The position numbers and the translations under genes were made by a program. A DNA stretch of 64,000 nt from Idiomarina seosinensis (GTDB lineage Bacteria; Pseudomonadota; Gammaproteobacteria; Enterobacterales; Alteromonadaceae). The notes beneath the pieces are model-generated. The model did not search any database. It was not told the origin of the DNA and was given only the letters and a program-made list of their open reading frames with translations. This document shows, one piece after another, positions 33,754 through 42,756 of this stretch (its first letter is position 1; each line of letters starts with the position of its first letter). The stretch is taken from contig NZ_PIQF01000003.1 of the NCBI RefSeq assembly GCF_003987275.1, forward strand, positions 321,171 to 385,170, in the 5' to 3' direction.

Positions 33754-35316
33754 CTACTGTTTATCCGGAAAGCGCTGACGAATTTTCTCTATTGCGTCTA
33801 AATTATCAAGCATCAGCCCTGCAAGCTCGGGGTCAAAAAATCGACCGTTATGCTGCAATATGTAGTCCGATGCTGCCGTCACTGGTTGAGCTTCACGATA
33901 GCTGCGTTCACTGCGAATCGCATCGTACTGGCTGGTAATCGACAAAATTCTGGCGTAAAGATCGATGTCAGCGCCATGTTTTTGGTTAGGAAAGCCGCTG
34001 CCGTCCCAGCGTTCATGGATATCCTGGGCTATTTTGGCGGCTAACTGCGCAATTTCGGTATCGGTCTGATTCAGGTAATCATGTCCTTTGATAACCTTCT
34101 GCATAATTTCTTCGTAGTCATGAATACTGAGTGCGTCGGCGCTTTGTGCTAACTCCATTTGCACCGATACCTTACCAATGTCGTAGACCGACGCTGCTTG
34201 CTTGAGTTTTTCGGCAGTGGTTACAGATGCACCGGTTAAGATGGCCAGGTAACCGGCCATTTCGGCCGAGCGTTTAACGAGATGACTAGTGTGCTCGATG
34301 GAACGCTTTTCTATGGCTTCACCGACGCTGTATAGCAGTTCACGCTGTGCTTCTCGCTCAGAATCACGACTGTGCAGATTATCAATAGCGATAGAGCTAT
34401 TATTCACAAATAACCCGAGCAGGTTTTGATCAAGCTCAGAAAGTTCGCGGACTCCCTTTATAAACAGTAAATACTGTCGTTCACCCTGGGTCTTATAGAG
34501 TCCATAATAATTGTTATTATGGATACGAAACTCGACATGATTGGCACTGCTTTGTAACTGCTGAATCAGTTCCCAGTCGATATTTTCTTCAACCGGCTTG
34601 CCTGCAGACTTTTCGTAATCCCCGGTTCCGCCGATGATCTCAAACTTACTATTACCTTCGTTTGTCGCGGTTAAACCCTCGGTTTTGTCGTTTGCTGAAC
34701 GACAATATAACGCGTCGTCCGAGTGGGTAATTAAAGCGACCAACTGCTCAAGAATTCCCTGACACAAACCTTGCATCGACTGAGCGGTAAAAACTTCTGC
34801 AGAGGCGTTGATGACCTTTTCTAAGCCGCGCTTGTTACGCTCTATCGCGTTCAGATCGCGATAGGCACGTAGACAAGAGTACATTAAGGTAACCAGTTTG
34901 CGATAAGTAAGTTCGGTCTTCTCCTTGTAGTCATCGATGTCATAGCGCGCGATAACGTCTTCCTCTGGTGCTTGTCCTGGCTGTCCGGTGCGCAACACGA
35001 TGCGGATTAACTTATTTTTTAAGTCCTGGCGTATCCAGCGGGCGACCTCAAGTCCAGCATGATCGGTCTCCATCACTACGTCCAATAAGGTCATGGCAAT
35101 ATCGTCTCGTTCGCGCAAAACCTTTTTTGCTTCGCTGCCAGAATAAGCCGAATTAAACGACAGAGGATGACCGTCAAGTTTAAAGTCACTCAGTGCCATT
35201 TTCGTGATGGTGTGGATCTCTTCGTCATCATCAACGATCAGAATTTGAAAAGGCGCAGCCTGCTCAGGCTGATCAACTTCTGGTTCATCTTCTGAGAATA
35301 AAAAGTCATCGTTCAT
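33754..35316 (-). CDS. Response regulator with DUF3369 and degenerate HD-GYP domain
   Basis: A 520-residue protein with three parts. Residues 1-145 form a receiver (IVDDDEEI acidic pocket, MTLLDVVMET phosphoacceptor). A DUF3369 sensor-like domain follows at about 150-320. The C-terminal third is an HD-GYP-type domain. In this domain the HD dyad reads YDIGK instead of HDIGK and GYP reads GFP (ERWDGSGFPNQKHG), so the metal-dependent phosphodiesterase activity may be weak or lost. It could act as a c-di-GMP sensor or scaffold instead. The family commonly accompanies marine gammaproteobacterial genomes. It precedes pdxH by 14 bases. Confidence 0.88.
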   Translation of the reverse strand: MNDDFLFSEDEPEVDQPEQAAPFQILIVDDDEEIHTITKMALSDFKLDGHPLSFNSAYSGSEAKKVLRERDDIAMTLLDVVMETDHAGLEVARWIRQDLKNKLIRIVLRTGQPGQAPEEDVIARYDIDDYKEKTELTYRKLVTLMYSCLRAYRDLNAIERNKRGLEKVINASAEVFTAQSMQGLCQGILEQLVALITHSDDALYCRSANDKTEGLTATNEGNSKFEIIGGTGDYEKSAGKPVEENIDWELIQQLQSSANHVEFRIHNNNYYGLYKTQGERQYLLFIKGVRELSELDQNLLGLFVNNSSIAIDNLHSRDSEREAQRELLYSVGEAIEKRSIEHTSHLVKRSAEMAGYLAILTGASVTTAEKLKQAASVYDIGKVSVQMELAQSADALSIHDYEEIMQKVIKGHDYLNQTDTEIAQLAAKIAQDIHERWDGSGFPNQKHGADIDLYARILSITSQYDAIRSERSYREAQPVTAASDYILQHNGRFFDPELAGLMLDNLDAIEKIRQRFPDKQ

Positions 35317-35355
35317 TGACGCATCTCTCCTTGACCTTAAAGCAATTTTAGCGAC

Positions 35356-37017
35356 TTATTTAGCATATACCTGTTCGCCGGCAATATAGGTTTGCTCAAC
35401 TTCTACCTTCCAGAGGTCGCTTGGCGGGATATCGAATAGGTCCCGGTCGATCACAATAAAGTCTGCCCATTTCCCCGGTTCTAGTGAACCCAGTTGCTGC
35501 TCTTGCCAGGCGGCATAGGCGGCATCGATAGTGAATGCTCGCAGAGCCTGCTCGGTTGACATGGCTTCATCGGCATACCAGCCACCGTCGGGTTGATTCT
35601 GACGGTCCTGACGTGTGACCGCGGCGTGCAGGCCATAAAACGGGTTTGCTAGCTCAACCGGAAAGTCTGAACCCGCTGCAATAATGGTTCCCTGATCAAG
35701 CAATGTCTGCCAGGCATAAGCACCCTGCATACGCGCTTTGCCGAGTCGATCTTCTGCCATGTTCTTATCGCTGGTGGCATGAGTCGGCTGCATTGACGCA
35801 ATAATATTGAGCTCTTTAAAGCGCTGTAAGTCATCCGGATGCACCACCTGAGAGTGCTCAATGCGGTTGCGTAAATTGCGTCCGCCGAGATTTTCAAAGT
35901 GAGTAGCGAATGCGTCTAATGCAACGCGGTTAGCTCTGTCGCCGATAGCGTGTGTGTTAATTTGAAAGCCGTGCGGAATAATCAATTTGTAGAGCGAATC
36001 GATATCATCGGGTGAGGTTACCATTAAGCCATGATTACCGTGATCGTCGCTATAGTCTTCAATTAATGCGGCTCCGCGACTGCCAAGGGCGCCGTCGGCG
36101 TATATTTTTACGCTGCGGATGGTTAATTTATCGTCATCGGACTGATAAGGACCTTGGTCCAGCAGTTGTGGTAGTTGTGGCTCAGTTGCAGCGACCATTG
36201 CGTATATGCGCAATGGTAGTTGGCCCTGGTTTTGCAACCCTTTGTAGATGGATAAGTCTGTGGCCGGGACGCCGGCATCGTGAACACTGGTGATCCCGCG
36301 TTTTAGCAGGTGTTTGAAGGCCAGTGCGAACGCTTGCCGTTTTTCTTGCGCCGATGGTTGTGGAATGACTTCCTCGACCAGACCCATGGCATTGTCGATT
36401 AGAATGCCGGTTGGCTCGCCATTTTCATCTTTTACAATTTCGCCACCATCGGGCGATACCGTGCTGGCATCAATACCTGCTAGCTCTAGTGCCTTTTGAT
36501 TTGCCCAGCCTGCATGAGCATCAACGCGGGTTAAGTATACGGGTTTGTCATTGACCACTTCATCCAGCTGGCTAGCGTTAGGAAACGCTCGGCTCGGCCA
36601 TTGTTCCTGATTCCAGCCGCGACCTGTAATCCAGCTTAAATTAGCTTGTTGATCGGCGTAGCGGGCGACACGACTCACCGCATCGTTCACTGAGCTCGTG
36701 TCTCGTAAGTCAACTTGCAACAGGCTCATTCCTAAACCCAGCACGTGACCATGCGCGTCGGTAAGACCGGGGATCACTGTTTTTCCGTTCATGTCGACCC
36801 GGTTAAAATCTGGATAATGATCCACCAGAGACGCATCACCAATGGCCAGAACGCGACCATTTTGCGTTACCATCGTTTGAAACTGTTGTAACACAGCGTC
36901 CTGACCGGCAGGACTTGCTAGGGTATAACCATTAATATTGCTGTAAACCGTTTGTGCAACGCTCGACGTACTAAAGAAGGCGAATGATACAAGCAGTACG
37001 AGTGTTTTTTTAAACAT
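35356..37017 (-). CDS. Exported YtcJ-like amidohydrolase
   Basis: I use the ATG at 37017, ten codons into the ORF, because AGAGG lies seven bases upstream and it begins a clean signal peptide (MFKKTLVLLVSFAFFSTSSVAQ). The mature protein, about 530 residues, is an Amidohydrolase_3 family metal hydrolase. GLTDAHGHVLGLG is the first metal site, YADGALGSRGAAL and HAIGDRANRVAL are later metal/active-site motifs, and ELANPFYGLHAAVTR is near the C-terminus. It likely hydrolyses an amide or imidate in the periplasm; the substrate is not evident. It stands alone between the DUF3369 regulator and the LuxR-type regulator. Confidence 0.88.
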   Translation of the reverse strand: MFKKTLVLLVSFAFFSTSSVAQTVYSNINGYTLASPAGQDAVLQQFQTMVTQNGRVLAIGDASLVDHYPDFNRVDMNGKTVIPGLTDAHGHVLGLGMSLLQVDLRDTSSVNDAVSRVARYADQQANLSWITGRGWNQEQWPSRAFPNASQLDEVVNDKPVYLTRVDAHAGWANQKALELAGIDASTVSPDGGEIVKDENGEPTGILIDNAMGLVEEVIPQPSAQEKRQAFALAFKHLLKRGITSVHDAGVPATDLSIYKGLQNQGQLPLRIYAMVAATEPQLPQLLDQGPYQSDDDKLTIRSVKIYADGALGSRGAALIEDYSDDHGNHGLMVTSPDDIDSLYKLIIPHGFQINTHAIGDRANRVALDAFATHFENLGGRNLRNRIEHSQVVHPDDLQRFKELNIIASMQPTHATSDKNMAEDRLGKARMQGAYAWQTLLDQGTIIAAGSDFPVELANPFYGLHAAVTRQDRQNQPDGGWYADEAMSTEQALRAFTIDAAYAAWQEQQLGSLEPGKWADFIVIDRDLFDIPPSDLWKVEVEQTYIAGEQVYAK

Positions 37018-37215
37018 AAACAACCTCTTTGTGACAGATTTTGCCACTATAAACGGGTTTGCGGTAAATTTGTATCAAAGGATGTTAATACAAGCTGTTA
37101 TTTTTTTAACGTTTTATCATAAAATCATAGATAGTTCGGTGATGCTACTTGCTGAAAAAGTGAATTCAGGTATGCTAAAAGTTAGTATTGTAGTCGCCGA
37201 AGTTGGGACAAAATA

Positions 37216-37839
37216 ATGAAGATATTAATCATTGATCCGTCGTTTTACATGCGCGCGGGACTTATACAAGTTCTTACAAACTATGCGGCGCAGCCCTCTA
37301 TTTTCGAGGCGGAATCATTTGCTGTAGCGGAAACCTATTTAGCGGCTGACGAGTACGACCTTATTTTTATTGAAATGAACTTACCGGACGAAGAAATTCG
37401 CCCGGCATTGCAACGCTTAAAACGGTTGGCCCCGCGAGCTCACAACGTGTTATTTACTCAGGCTCGTTCGTTGAGTGATGTTAGACAAGTGCTGGCCGCA
37501 GGAGTCAGAAGTTATTTACCCAAAGACGCTTCGGCAGAACATGCGAAACTAGCGATTAAAAGTTTGCTCAACGGCGATCGCTATATTCCGGATGACCCAA
37601 CGTTAAATGAACCTCGCAGTCACTCTAGCGGCGTTGAAACCTTCTTGTCGCCCCGACAGCTGGAGATTATGCAATTGTTGGCACAAGGGCTTTCGAATAA
37701 AGAAATCGCGAATATATTAGGCATTACAGAAGGCACCATACGTGTGCATTTATCCGCAATTTTCAAAGCCATTAAAGTGTCTAACCGTACAGAAGCCACT
37801 TTGTGGTATTTGTTAAGACAGAAAAAGTTAGTTGATTAA
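37216..37839 (+). CDS. LuxR-family regulator with a phosphoacceptor-altered receiver domain
   Basis: A 207-residue protein with an N-terminal receiver-like domain and a C-terminal LuxR helix-turn-helix (LSPRQLEIMQLLAQGLSNKEIANILGITEGTIRVHL). The receiver has the switch Lys (SYLPKDAS) and the Thr (LFTQA), but the phosphoacceptor place reads FIEMNLP, with Glu53 in place of Asp, and only one acidic residue in the pocket (LIIDPS). A phosphorylation-independent, always-on or ligand-driven regulator is likely. It is six bases from the DUF1285 gene and lies upstream of flrA, so a link to motility or surface behaviour is possible. Its targets are unknown. Confidence 0.85.
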   Translation: MKILIIDPSFYMRAGLIQVLTNYAAQPSIFEAESFAVAETYLAADEYDLIFIEMNLPDEEIRPALQRLKRLAPRAHNVLFTQARSLSDVRQVLAAGVRSYLPKDASAEHAKLAIKSLLNGDRYIPDDPTLNEPRSHSSGVETFLSPRQLEIMQLLAQGLSNKEIANILGITEGTIRVHLSAIFKAIKVSNRTEATLWYLLRQKKLVD

Positions 37840-37845
37840 CGCTCT

Positions 37846-38370
37846 ATGTCCTTGAATCGACTTTTTGAACAGCTCGAGTCGCACAGTCACGCCCCGACTG
37901 AGCAGTGGGACCCTCCTTATTGTGGTGAGATCCCGTTGCGGATTAAAAGTAATGGTGACTGGGAATACCAGGGAAGCAAAATAGAACGCCCACAATTGGT
38001 TAAACTTTTTGCTTCGGTATTGGTAAAAGAACAACAGGATTACTTTTTGGTAACGCCGGCGGAAAAGGTTAAAATAGCGGTCGATGATGCGCCGTTTGTA
38101 ATAACCGGCTGGGAACAAGTCGAAGTAGATGGTGAGCGGGCAGTACAAGTCATTACCAATATTGGTGAGCGCTATGTTTTGTCGCAACAAACGCCGCTGG
38201 TCGTGATTGGCGACCTGCCTTATGTGCGTCTACTAAGAGGTATGACCGCAAAAGTACACCGAAATGTATATTATCAATGGGCAGAGATGGCTGAGCCTGG
38301 CTCAGATAAAGCTGATAAAGAATTTGTTATCCACAGCGCAGGTCAGGCGTTTTCGCTTGGGCATGCTTGA
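37846..38370 (+). CDS. DUF1285-domain protein
   Basis: A 174-residue protein with the DUF1285 pattern: WDPPYCGEIPLRIKSNGDWEYQGSKIERPQLVKLFASVL near the start, then YFLVTPAEKVKIAVDDAPF. The fold is a small beta-rich domain whose function is not established. It follows the LuxR-type regulator by six bases and precedes flrA by 28 bases, so it is probably in a transcript with one or both. Confidence 0.88.
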   Translation: MSLNRLFEQLESHSHAPTEQWDPPYCGEIPLRIKSNGDWEYQGSKIERPQLVKLFASVLVKEQQDYFLVTPAEKVKIAVDDAPFVITGWEQVEVDGERAVQVITNIGERYVLSQQTPLVVIGDLPYVRLLRGMTAKVHRNVYYQWAEMAEPGSDKADKEFVIHSAGQAFSLGHA

Positions 38371-38398
38371 TCAATAGGAAAGAGTCGGTTAAGCCTTT

Positions 38399-39826
38399 AT
38401 GAGTAACGGCAAAACAATTTACCTGCTGGAGCAAGATAAACAGCGTCAACAACGTTTAGAAACAGTGCTGACTTTTATTGGCGAACGGGTATCGACGCTT
38501 ACATCGATAAGCAGCGGTGCGCCATTGTCAGATGCTCTGTGCGTTATCGCAGGTAATGGCATTGATGATTTAGAACTGCACGCGAGCGAAAATCCGGCGA
38601 TTCCTTTTATTTGTGCAGCGGAGCAACACCAGGCGGCATTAAAGCGCGCCAACGTTATTGGGCCAATTGATGACACGGTCGACTATCAGGAGTTGTCGCG
38701 CTGGCTGCATTACTGTCATACCTACCACCGTAATCTGGTCCAGCATCACGGCTCACATAATCAAAAGGCAGGCGTTTTAGAATCCATGCTGGTGGGTCAA
38801 AGCGACGCGTTGCAAAATATTAAACGGATGGTCGCGCAAGTCTCCGGCAGTGACGCCAATGTTTTAGTATTAGGTGAGTCAGGAACCGGTAAAGAAGTTG
38901 TCGCTCGTGGTATTCACCAAATGTCCGAACGTAAACAAGGGCCCTTTGTACCGGTTAACTGTGGTGCGATCCCTGGCGACTTGCTTGAGAGTGAGCTGTT
39001 CGGCCATGAAAAAGGCGCCTTCACAGGCGCTATTGGTACGCGTAAAGGGCGCTTTGAACTGGCGCAAGGCGGCACACTGTTTTTAGATGAAATCGGTGAT
39101 ATGCCATTAGCCATGCAAGTTAAGCTTTTACGAGTGCTGCAAGAGCGAACCTTTGAGCGGGTAGGTGGAGCCAAAAGTCTAAAGGCTGACGTAAGAGTTG
39201 TCGCCGCTACGCATCGGCATTTAGAGACGATGATAAACGAAGGAAAGTTCCGCGAAGATCTGTACTATCGATTGAACGTTTTCCCGATCGAAGTGCCTTC
39301 CTTGCGCGAACGACAGGACGACGTGCCGATACTGTTGCGGGAACTTACCGCACGCTTTAAGAAAGAGCAGGGCGTTGGTGTTCGTTTTACGACGGAAGCA
39401 CTGGACTCATTGTCCAAACATCACTGGCCGGGTAACGTACGCGAGCTGACCAACCTAATTGAACGGTTGACGATTATGCACCCGGAGCAATTAGTTGATG
39501 TGCAGGATTTGCCGCCGAAATATCAACACGTTGAGCACCAACCAGTGGCCCCGGATTATCCCGATGAGTTGTTAGAGCGGGAGGCGTTAAACTCTATCTT
39601 TGGCGACGATGATTTAGAAGATGAGACTGACGTGCAGACACCGGTCAGCTCAGAGTTAACGGATGACGGTGTTAACCTTAAGGATATGCTGAGCGAACTT
39701 GAAATTGAAATGATCCGTCAGGCACTGCAGAAAGCCGACGGTGTTGTGGCGAAGGCTGCCGAATTGCTCAGCATGCGTCGTACCACGCTGGTTGAAAAGA
39801 TGAAGAAATATCAAATAAAGCAATAG
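38399..39826 (+). CDS. flrA: Flagellar master regulator FlrA/FleQ (sigma-54 activator)
   Basis: A 475-residue NtrC-like activator with the FleQ-type N-terminal domain (non-canonical receiver, TIYLLEQDKQRQQRLETV), a sigma-54 AAA+ domain ([46 protein letters not shown]) and a Fis-like HTH at the C-terminus (AAELLSMRRTTLVEKMKKY). It starts the flagellar cascade by switching on flrBC and the early structural operon from sigma-54 promoters; FleQ homologues also respond to c-di-GMP. The receiver lacks the phosphoacceptor Asp, as in FleQ. An inverted repeat lies just after the stop. Confidence 0.95.
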   Translation: MSNGKTIYLLEQDKQRQQRLETVLTFIGERVSTLTSISSGAPLSDALCVIAGNGIDDLELHASENPAIPFICAAEQHQAALKRANVIGPIDDTVDYQELSRWLHYCHTYHRNLVQHHGSHNQKAGVLESMLVGQSDALQNIKRMVAQVSGSDANVLVLGESGTGKEVVARGIHQMSERKQGPFVPVNCGAIPGDLLESELFGHEKGAFTGAIGTRKGRFELAQGGTLFLDEIGDMPLAMQVKLLRVLQERTFERVGGAKSLKADVRVVAATHRHLETMINEGKFREDLYYRLNVFPIEVPSLRERQDDVPILLRELTARFKKEQGVGVRFTTEALDSLSKHHWPGNVRELTNLIERLTIMHPEQLVDVQDLPPKYQHVEHQPVAPDYPDELLEREALNSIFGDDDLEDETDVQTPVSSELTDDGVNLKDMLSELEIEMIRQALQKADGVVAKAAELLSMRRTTLVEKMKKYQIKQ

Positions 39827-39846
39827 GTGTCGGTTTATTGACACCT
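39825..39846 (+). terminator. Inverted repeat after flrA, weak terminator candidate
   Basis: AGGTGTC and GACACCT form a 7-bp stem around an eight-base loop at the end of flrA. No long T run follows, so termination is uncertain. Confidence 0.45.
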
Positions 39847-39884
39847 CTAATCCTCATAAGTCTTTGAAATACAAGCAATAAAAG

Positions 39885-39901
39885 TAGGCATGTTGTTTGC
39901 A
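39885..39901 (+). promoter_or_regulatory. Sigma-54 promoter upstream of flrB
   Basis: TAGGCATGTTGTTTGCA matches the sigma-54 consensus: GG at 39887-39888 (-24) and GC at 39899-39900 (-12) with exactly ten bases between. It is 44 bases upstream of the flrB start and should be driven by FlrA. Confidence 0.8.
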
Positions 39902-39943
39902 TAATATTGGCTAATTCTTTTTTGGGTTAGCACAGAGGATATT

Positions 39944-40957
39944 ATGCAGGCTCATCGTTCACTAATAGACGCGATGCCTAATGCCGTCATCTTGTTGGAT
40001 GATCAAGGCGTGGTTGAGCATTGTAACGACAATGCCCGGCAACTGATGAATGCCTCACTGGTCGGTCAACTGTGGCGGGATTGCGTCGCTACCTGCTTTT
40101 CACCACAAGAAGACGACTGGCACGAAGTTTCCTTACGCAATGGTCGACGTGTAAAAGTTGATATATCGGGGCTGGAGGATGGCTCCGGACAGCTTATCGT
40201 ACTCACGGATCTGACCGAAACTCGACATTTACAACAAAAAATTAGTCACCTACAACGCTTATCGGCCATGGGTCGCATGGTTGCATCGCTGGCGCATCAA
40301 ATACGCACGCCACTTTCGGCGGCCTTATTATATGCACAAAACCTTGCGACTCCGGGGCTGGATGAAAGTCGCCAACGGCGTTTTTCGGACAAACTGATGT
40401 CCCGACTTAACTCCTTAGAGCAGCAAGTTAACGACATGTTGTTGTTTGCCAAAAGTGGCGATAAGCAGGTGCTTGAACAGATGCCCGCCGAACAGCTGAT
40501 GCAGTCTGTGCTGACATCGGTGCAGCCGTATGCGGACAGTCGCCAGATTGAACTCAAGCAAGTAACTGCCACCAATAGCCCAGATCCAATTATTTTAAAA
40601 GCCAGTCAGGTAGCTTTAAGCGGTGCTATTCAAAACTTAATTACCAACGCCGTAGACGCCAGCAGTTCCGGCCAAACCGTGGTTATTGAAACAGGCTATA
40701 GCGAGACCGACTGGTATTGTTCGGTAACGGATGAGGGGGAAGGCATTCCGGCCGAGCTTAAAGAACAGCTATTAACACCTTTTGTTACTAGTAAACCGAA
40801 CGGCACGGGCTTGGGTTTAGCCGTGGTCAATACGGTCGTTAAGGCGCACCAAGGACAACTGCAATGGCAGAGCGAGGCGGGTCAGGGCACTCAATTTAAG
40901 CTGTCACTGCCGATCTTCGAAATTCAAACGGCTGCCAAGGAGGTGTGTTATGGCTGA
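39944..40957 (+). CDS. flrB: Flagellar sensor histidine kinase FlrB/FleS
   Basis: A 337-residue cytoplasmic kinase: an N-terminal PAS domain (PNAVILLDDQGVVEHCNDNA), a dimerisation H-box (MVASLAHQIRTPLSAALLY) with the phosphorylated His, and the ATPase with N-box (LITNAVDAS), G1 (EGEGIPAEL) and G2 (NGTGLGLAVV). It has no membrane segment, so it senses an internal signal, presumably flagellar assembly state. It phosphorylates FlrC, whose gene overlaps its end by eight bases. The promoter upstream is sigma-54 type. Confidence 0.94.
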   Translation: MQAHRSLIDAMPNAVILLDDQGVVEHCNDNARQLMNASLVGQLWRDCVATCFSPQEDDWHEVSLRNGRRVKVDISGLEDGSGQLIVLTDLTETRHLQQKISHLQRLSAMGRMVASLAHQIRTPLSAALLYAQNLATPGLDESRQRRFSDKLMSRLNSLEQQVNDMLLFAKSGDKQVLEQMPAEQLMQSVLTSVQPYADSRQIELKQVTATNSPDPIILKASQVALSGAIQNLITNAVDASSSGQTVVIETGYSETDWYCSVTDEGEGIPAELKEQLLTPFVTSKPNGTGLGLAVVNTVVKAHQGQLQWQSEAGQGTQFKLSLPIFEIQTAAKEVCYG

Positions 40958-42311
40958 AGCCAATGTACTGATCGTTGAGGACGATGCGGCACTGCGCGAA
41001 GCTATTGTCGACACGCTGGAGCTAGCTGACTATCAGTGTTTACAGGCGGATTCAGGCGAAAGCGCGCTGGTCGAACTTAAAGCTAACACGATTGATCTTG
41101 TTATCAGCGATGTACAAATGCCCGGCATTGATGGGCTGCAGTTACTTCGCAGTATGAAAAATCAGGGTTATGAGCAACCGGTGATTATGATGACGGCGTT
41201 TGCTAAGGTGGATGATGCGGTAATTGCGATGCGCGAAGGTGCTGTCGATTATCTGAGTAAACCCTTTTCAACCGAAGCATTATTGAAGTTGGTACAGCGC
41301 CATTTACCGCTGCAACCAGAACCGGAACAATCGGTGGTTGCTGAAGACCCGAGTAGCCTGGCGTTGCTGGAGATGGCAAAAAAAGTAGCTGCAACCGATG
41401 CCACAGTAATGATTAGTGGCCCCAGTGGTACCGGTAAAGAGGTTTTGGCGCGGTTCATTCATGAGCAGTCAAGTCGCTGTGCTGAGCCCTTTGTCGCTAT
41501 TAATTGTGCGGCGATTCCTGAAAACATGCTGGAGTCTATTTTATTTGGCTACGAAAAGGGCGCCTTTACCGGAGCGACACAAGCATCACCCGGTAAGTTC
41601 GAGCTCGCGCAGGGCGGTACGTTGTTATTGGACGAAGTTACCGAAATGGATATCAACCTGCAGGCCAAACTGCTGCGAGTGTTGCAAGAGCGGCAGGTTG
41701 AACGGCTGGGTGCGCGTAAGTCTATTCATCTTGACGTGCGGGTCATCGCGACCTCTAATCGTCAGTTGCAACAAGCCGTCAGCGACGGCTTATTGCGCGA
41801 GGACTTGCTTTATCGGTTAAATGTATTCCCGTTACAGTGGCGTTCGCTGCGTGACCGGCCGAAAGATATCGTACCAATTGCACAGGCGTTATTGCAGCGC
41901 CATCAGGCTCGACTGGGTATTAAAGGCCCAATTGAGTTTGCAGAGAACACCTGCTCGGTAATGGAAGAATATGAATGGCCGGGCAATATTAGAGAGTTGG
42001 AGAACGTTATTCAACGGGCCCTAGTGTTGCAGTCAGGGGGGATTATTCAGCCTGCAGATTTAATGCTGGAACAGGCCTCAGGGCAGAGTGTTTTGCCTGA
42101 ACAGGTACAGCCCGAGACTACCATAACAACGGCTGCTGACAGTAACGATGACTTAGGTGAGTCGATGTTTCATCAGGAATACCGAATTATCAAACGCGCT
42201 TTGCAAAAGCACAATGGTAAACGTAAACCGGTTGCTGATGAGCTCGGTATTTCGCCGCGGACATTACGCTATAAGTTAGCGAAAATTCGTGAAAACGGTT
42301 TATCTATTTAG
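40950..42311 (+). CDS. flrC: Flagellar sigma-54 response regulator FlrC/FleR
   Basis: A 453-residue activator: receiver ([22 protein letters not shown] with phosphoacceptor Asp; [11 protein letters not shown]), sigma-54 AAA+ domain ([44 protein letters not shown]) and Fis-type HTH ([19 protein letters not shown]). Phosphorylated by FlrB, it activates the mid-class flagellar genes. It overlaps flrB by eight bases. In the related Vibrio hierarchy FlrC is required for hook-basal body genes, so the fliE promoter below is a likely target of FlrA and/or FlrC. Confidence 0.94.
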   Translation: MAEANVLIVEDDAALREAIVDTLELADYQCLQADSGESALVELKANTIDLVISDVQMPGIDGLQLLRSMKNQGYEQPVIMMTAFAKVDDAVIAMREGAVDYLSKPFSTEALLKLVQRHLPLQPEPEQSVVAEDPSSLALLEMAKKVAATDATVMISGPSGTGKEVLARFIHEQSSRCAEPFVAINCAAIPENMLESILFGYEKGAFTGATQASPGKFELAQGGTLLLDEVTEMDINLQAKLLRVLQERQVERLGARKSIHLDVRVIATSNRQLQQAVSDGLLREDLLYRLNVFPLQWRSLRDRPKDIVPIAQALLQRHQARLGIKGPIEFAENTCSVMEEYEWPGNIRELENVIQRALVLQSGGIIQPADLMLEQASGQSVLPEQVQPETTITTAADSNDDLGESMFHQEYRIIKRALQKHNGKRKPVADELGISPRTLRYKLAKIRENGLSI

Positions 42312-42333
42312 TAAGAAACTCGTCAATAAAAAG

Positions 42334-42350
42334 TTGGCATCCGATTTGCA
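42334..42350 (+). promoter_or_regulatory. Sigma-54 promoter upstream of the fliE operon
   Basis: TTGGCATCCGATTTGCA has GG (42336-42337) and GC (42348-42349) with ten bases between, matching the -24/-12 sigma-54 consensus. It is 49 bases upstream of the fliE ATG. It should drive the long fliE-flhB operon. Confidence 0.85.
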
Positions 42351-42398
42351 TTAACTCTGTTAACGAATCCAATTGCGGAAATTTTGACGGAGACCAAG

Positions 42399-42731
42399 AT
42401 GAAAGTCGATGCCAACGCAGCCTATCAACAGTGGCAAGCCTTATCTGGTGCAAGTGCAAGCCAGGATAAAGCGACCAATGTCAACGCGCTACCGGGTAAC
42501 AATGCCCAAGCCGACTTCTCTAACATGCTGAAAAATGCCATTGATAACGTTAATGAGCTACAGCAAACCTCGGGTGACTTAAAAACTCGCATGGAGTTAG
42601 GCGATCCGAACGTGACGCTGGAACAAACCATGATCGCCAGTCAAAAATCCAGTATCGCTTTTGAAGCAACCGTACAAGTAAGAAACAAGGTTGTTGAAGC
42701 GTATAAAGAAATTATGTCAATGCCGGTCTAA
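42399..42731 (+). CDS. fliE: Flagellar hook-basal body protein FliE
   Basis: A 110-residue protein starting MKVDANAAYQQ, with GGAG eight bases upstream; the ORF track uses a TTG fifteen bases earlier. The C-terminal half (ASQKSSIAFEATVQVRNKVVEAYKEIMSMPV) is the hallmark of FliE, which joins the MS ring to the rod. It is the first gene of the operon running to flhB. Confidence 0.95.
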   Translation: MKVDANAAYQQWQALSGASASQDKATNVNALPGNNAQADFSNMLKNAIDNVNELQQTSGDLKTRMELGDPNVTLEQTMIASQKSSIAFEATVQVRNKVVEAYKEIMSMPV

Positions 42732-42756
42732 CCGGACCTGATTAGGGAGTTAAATT

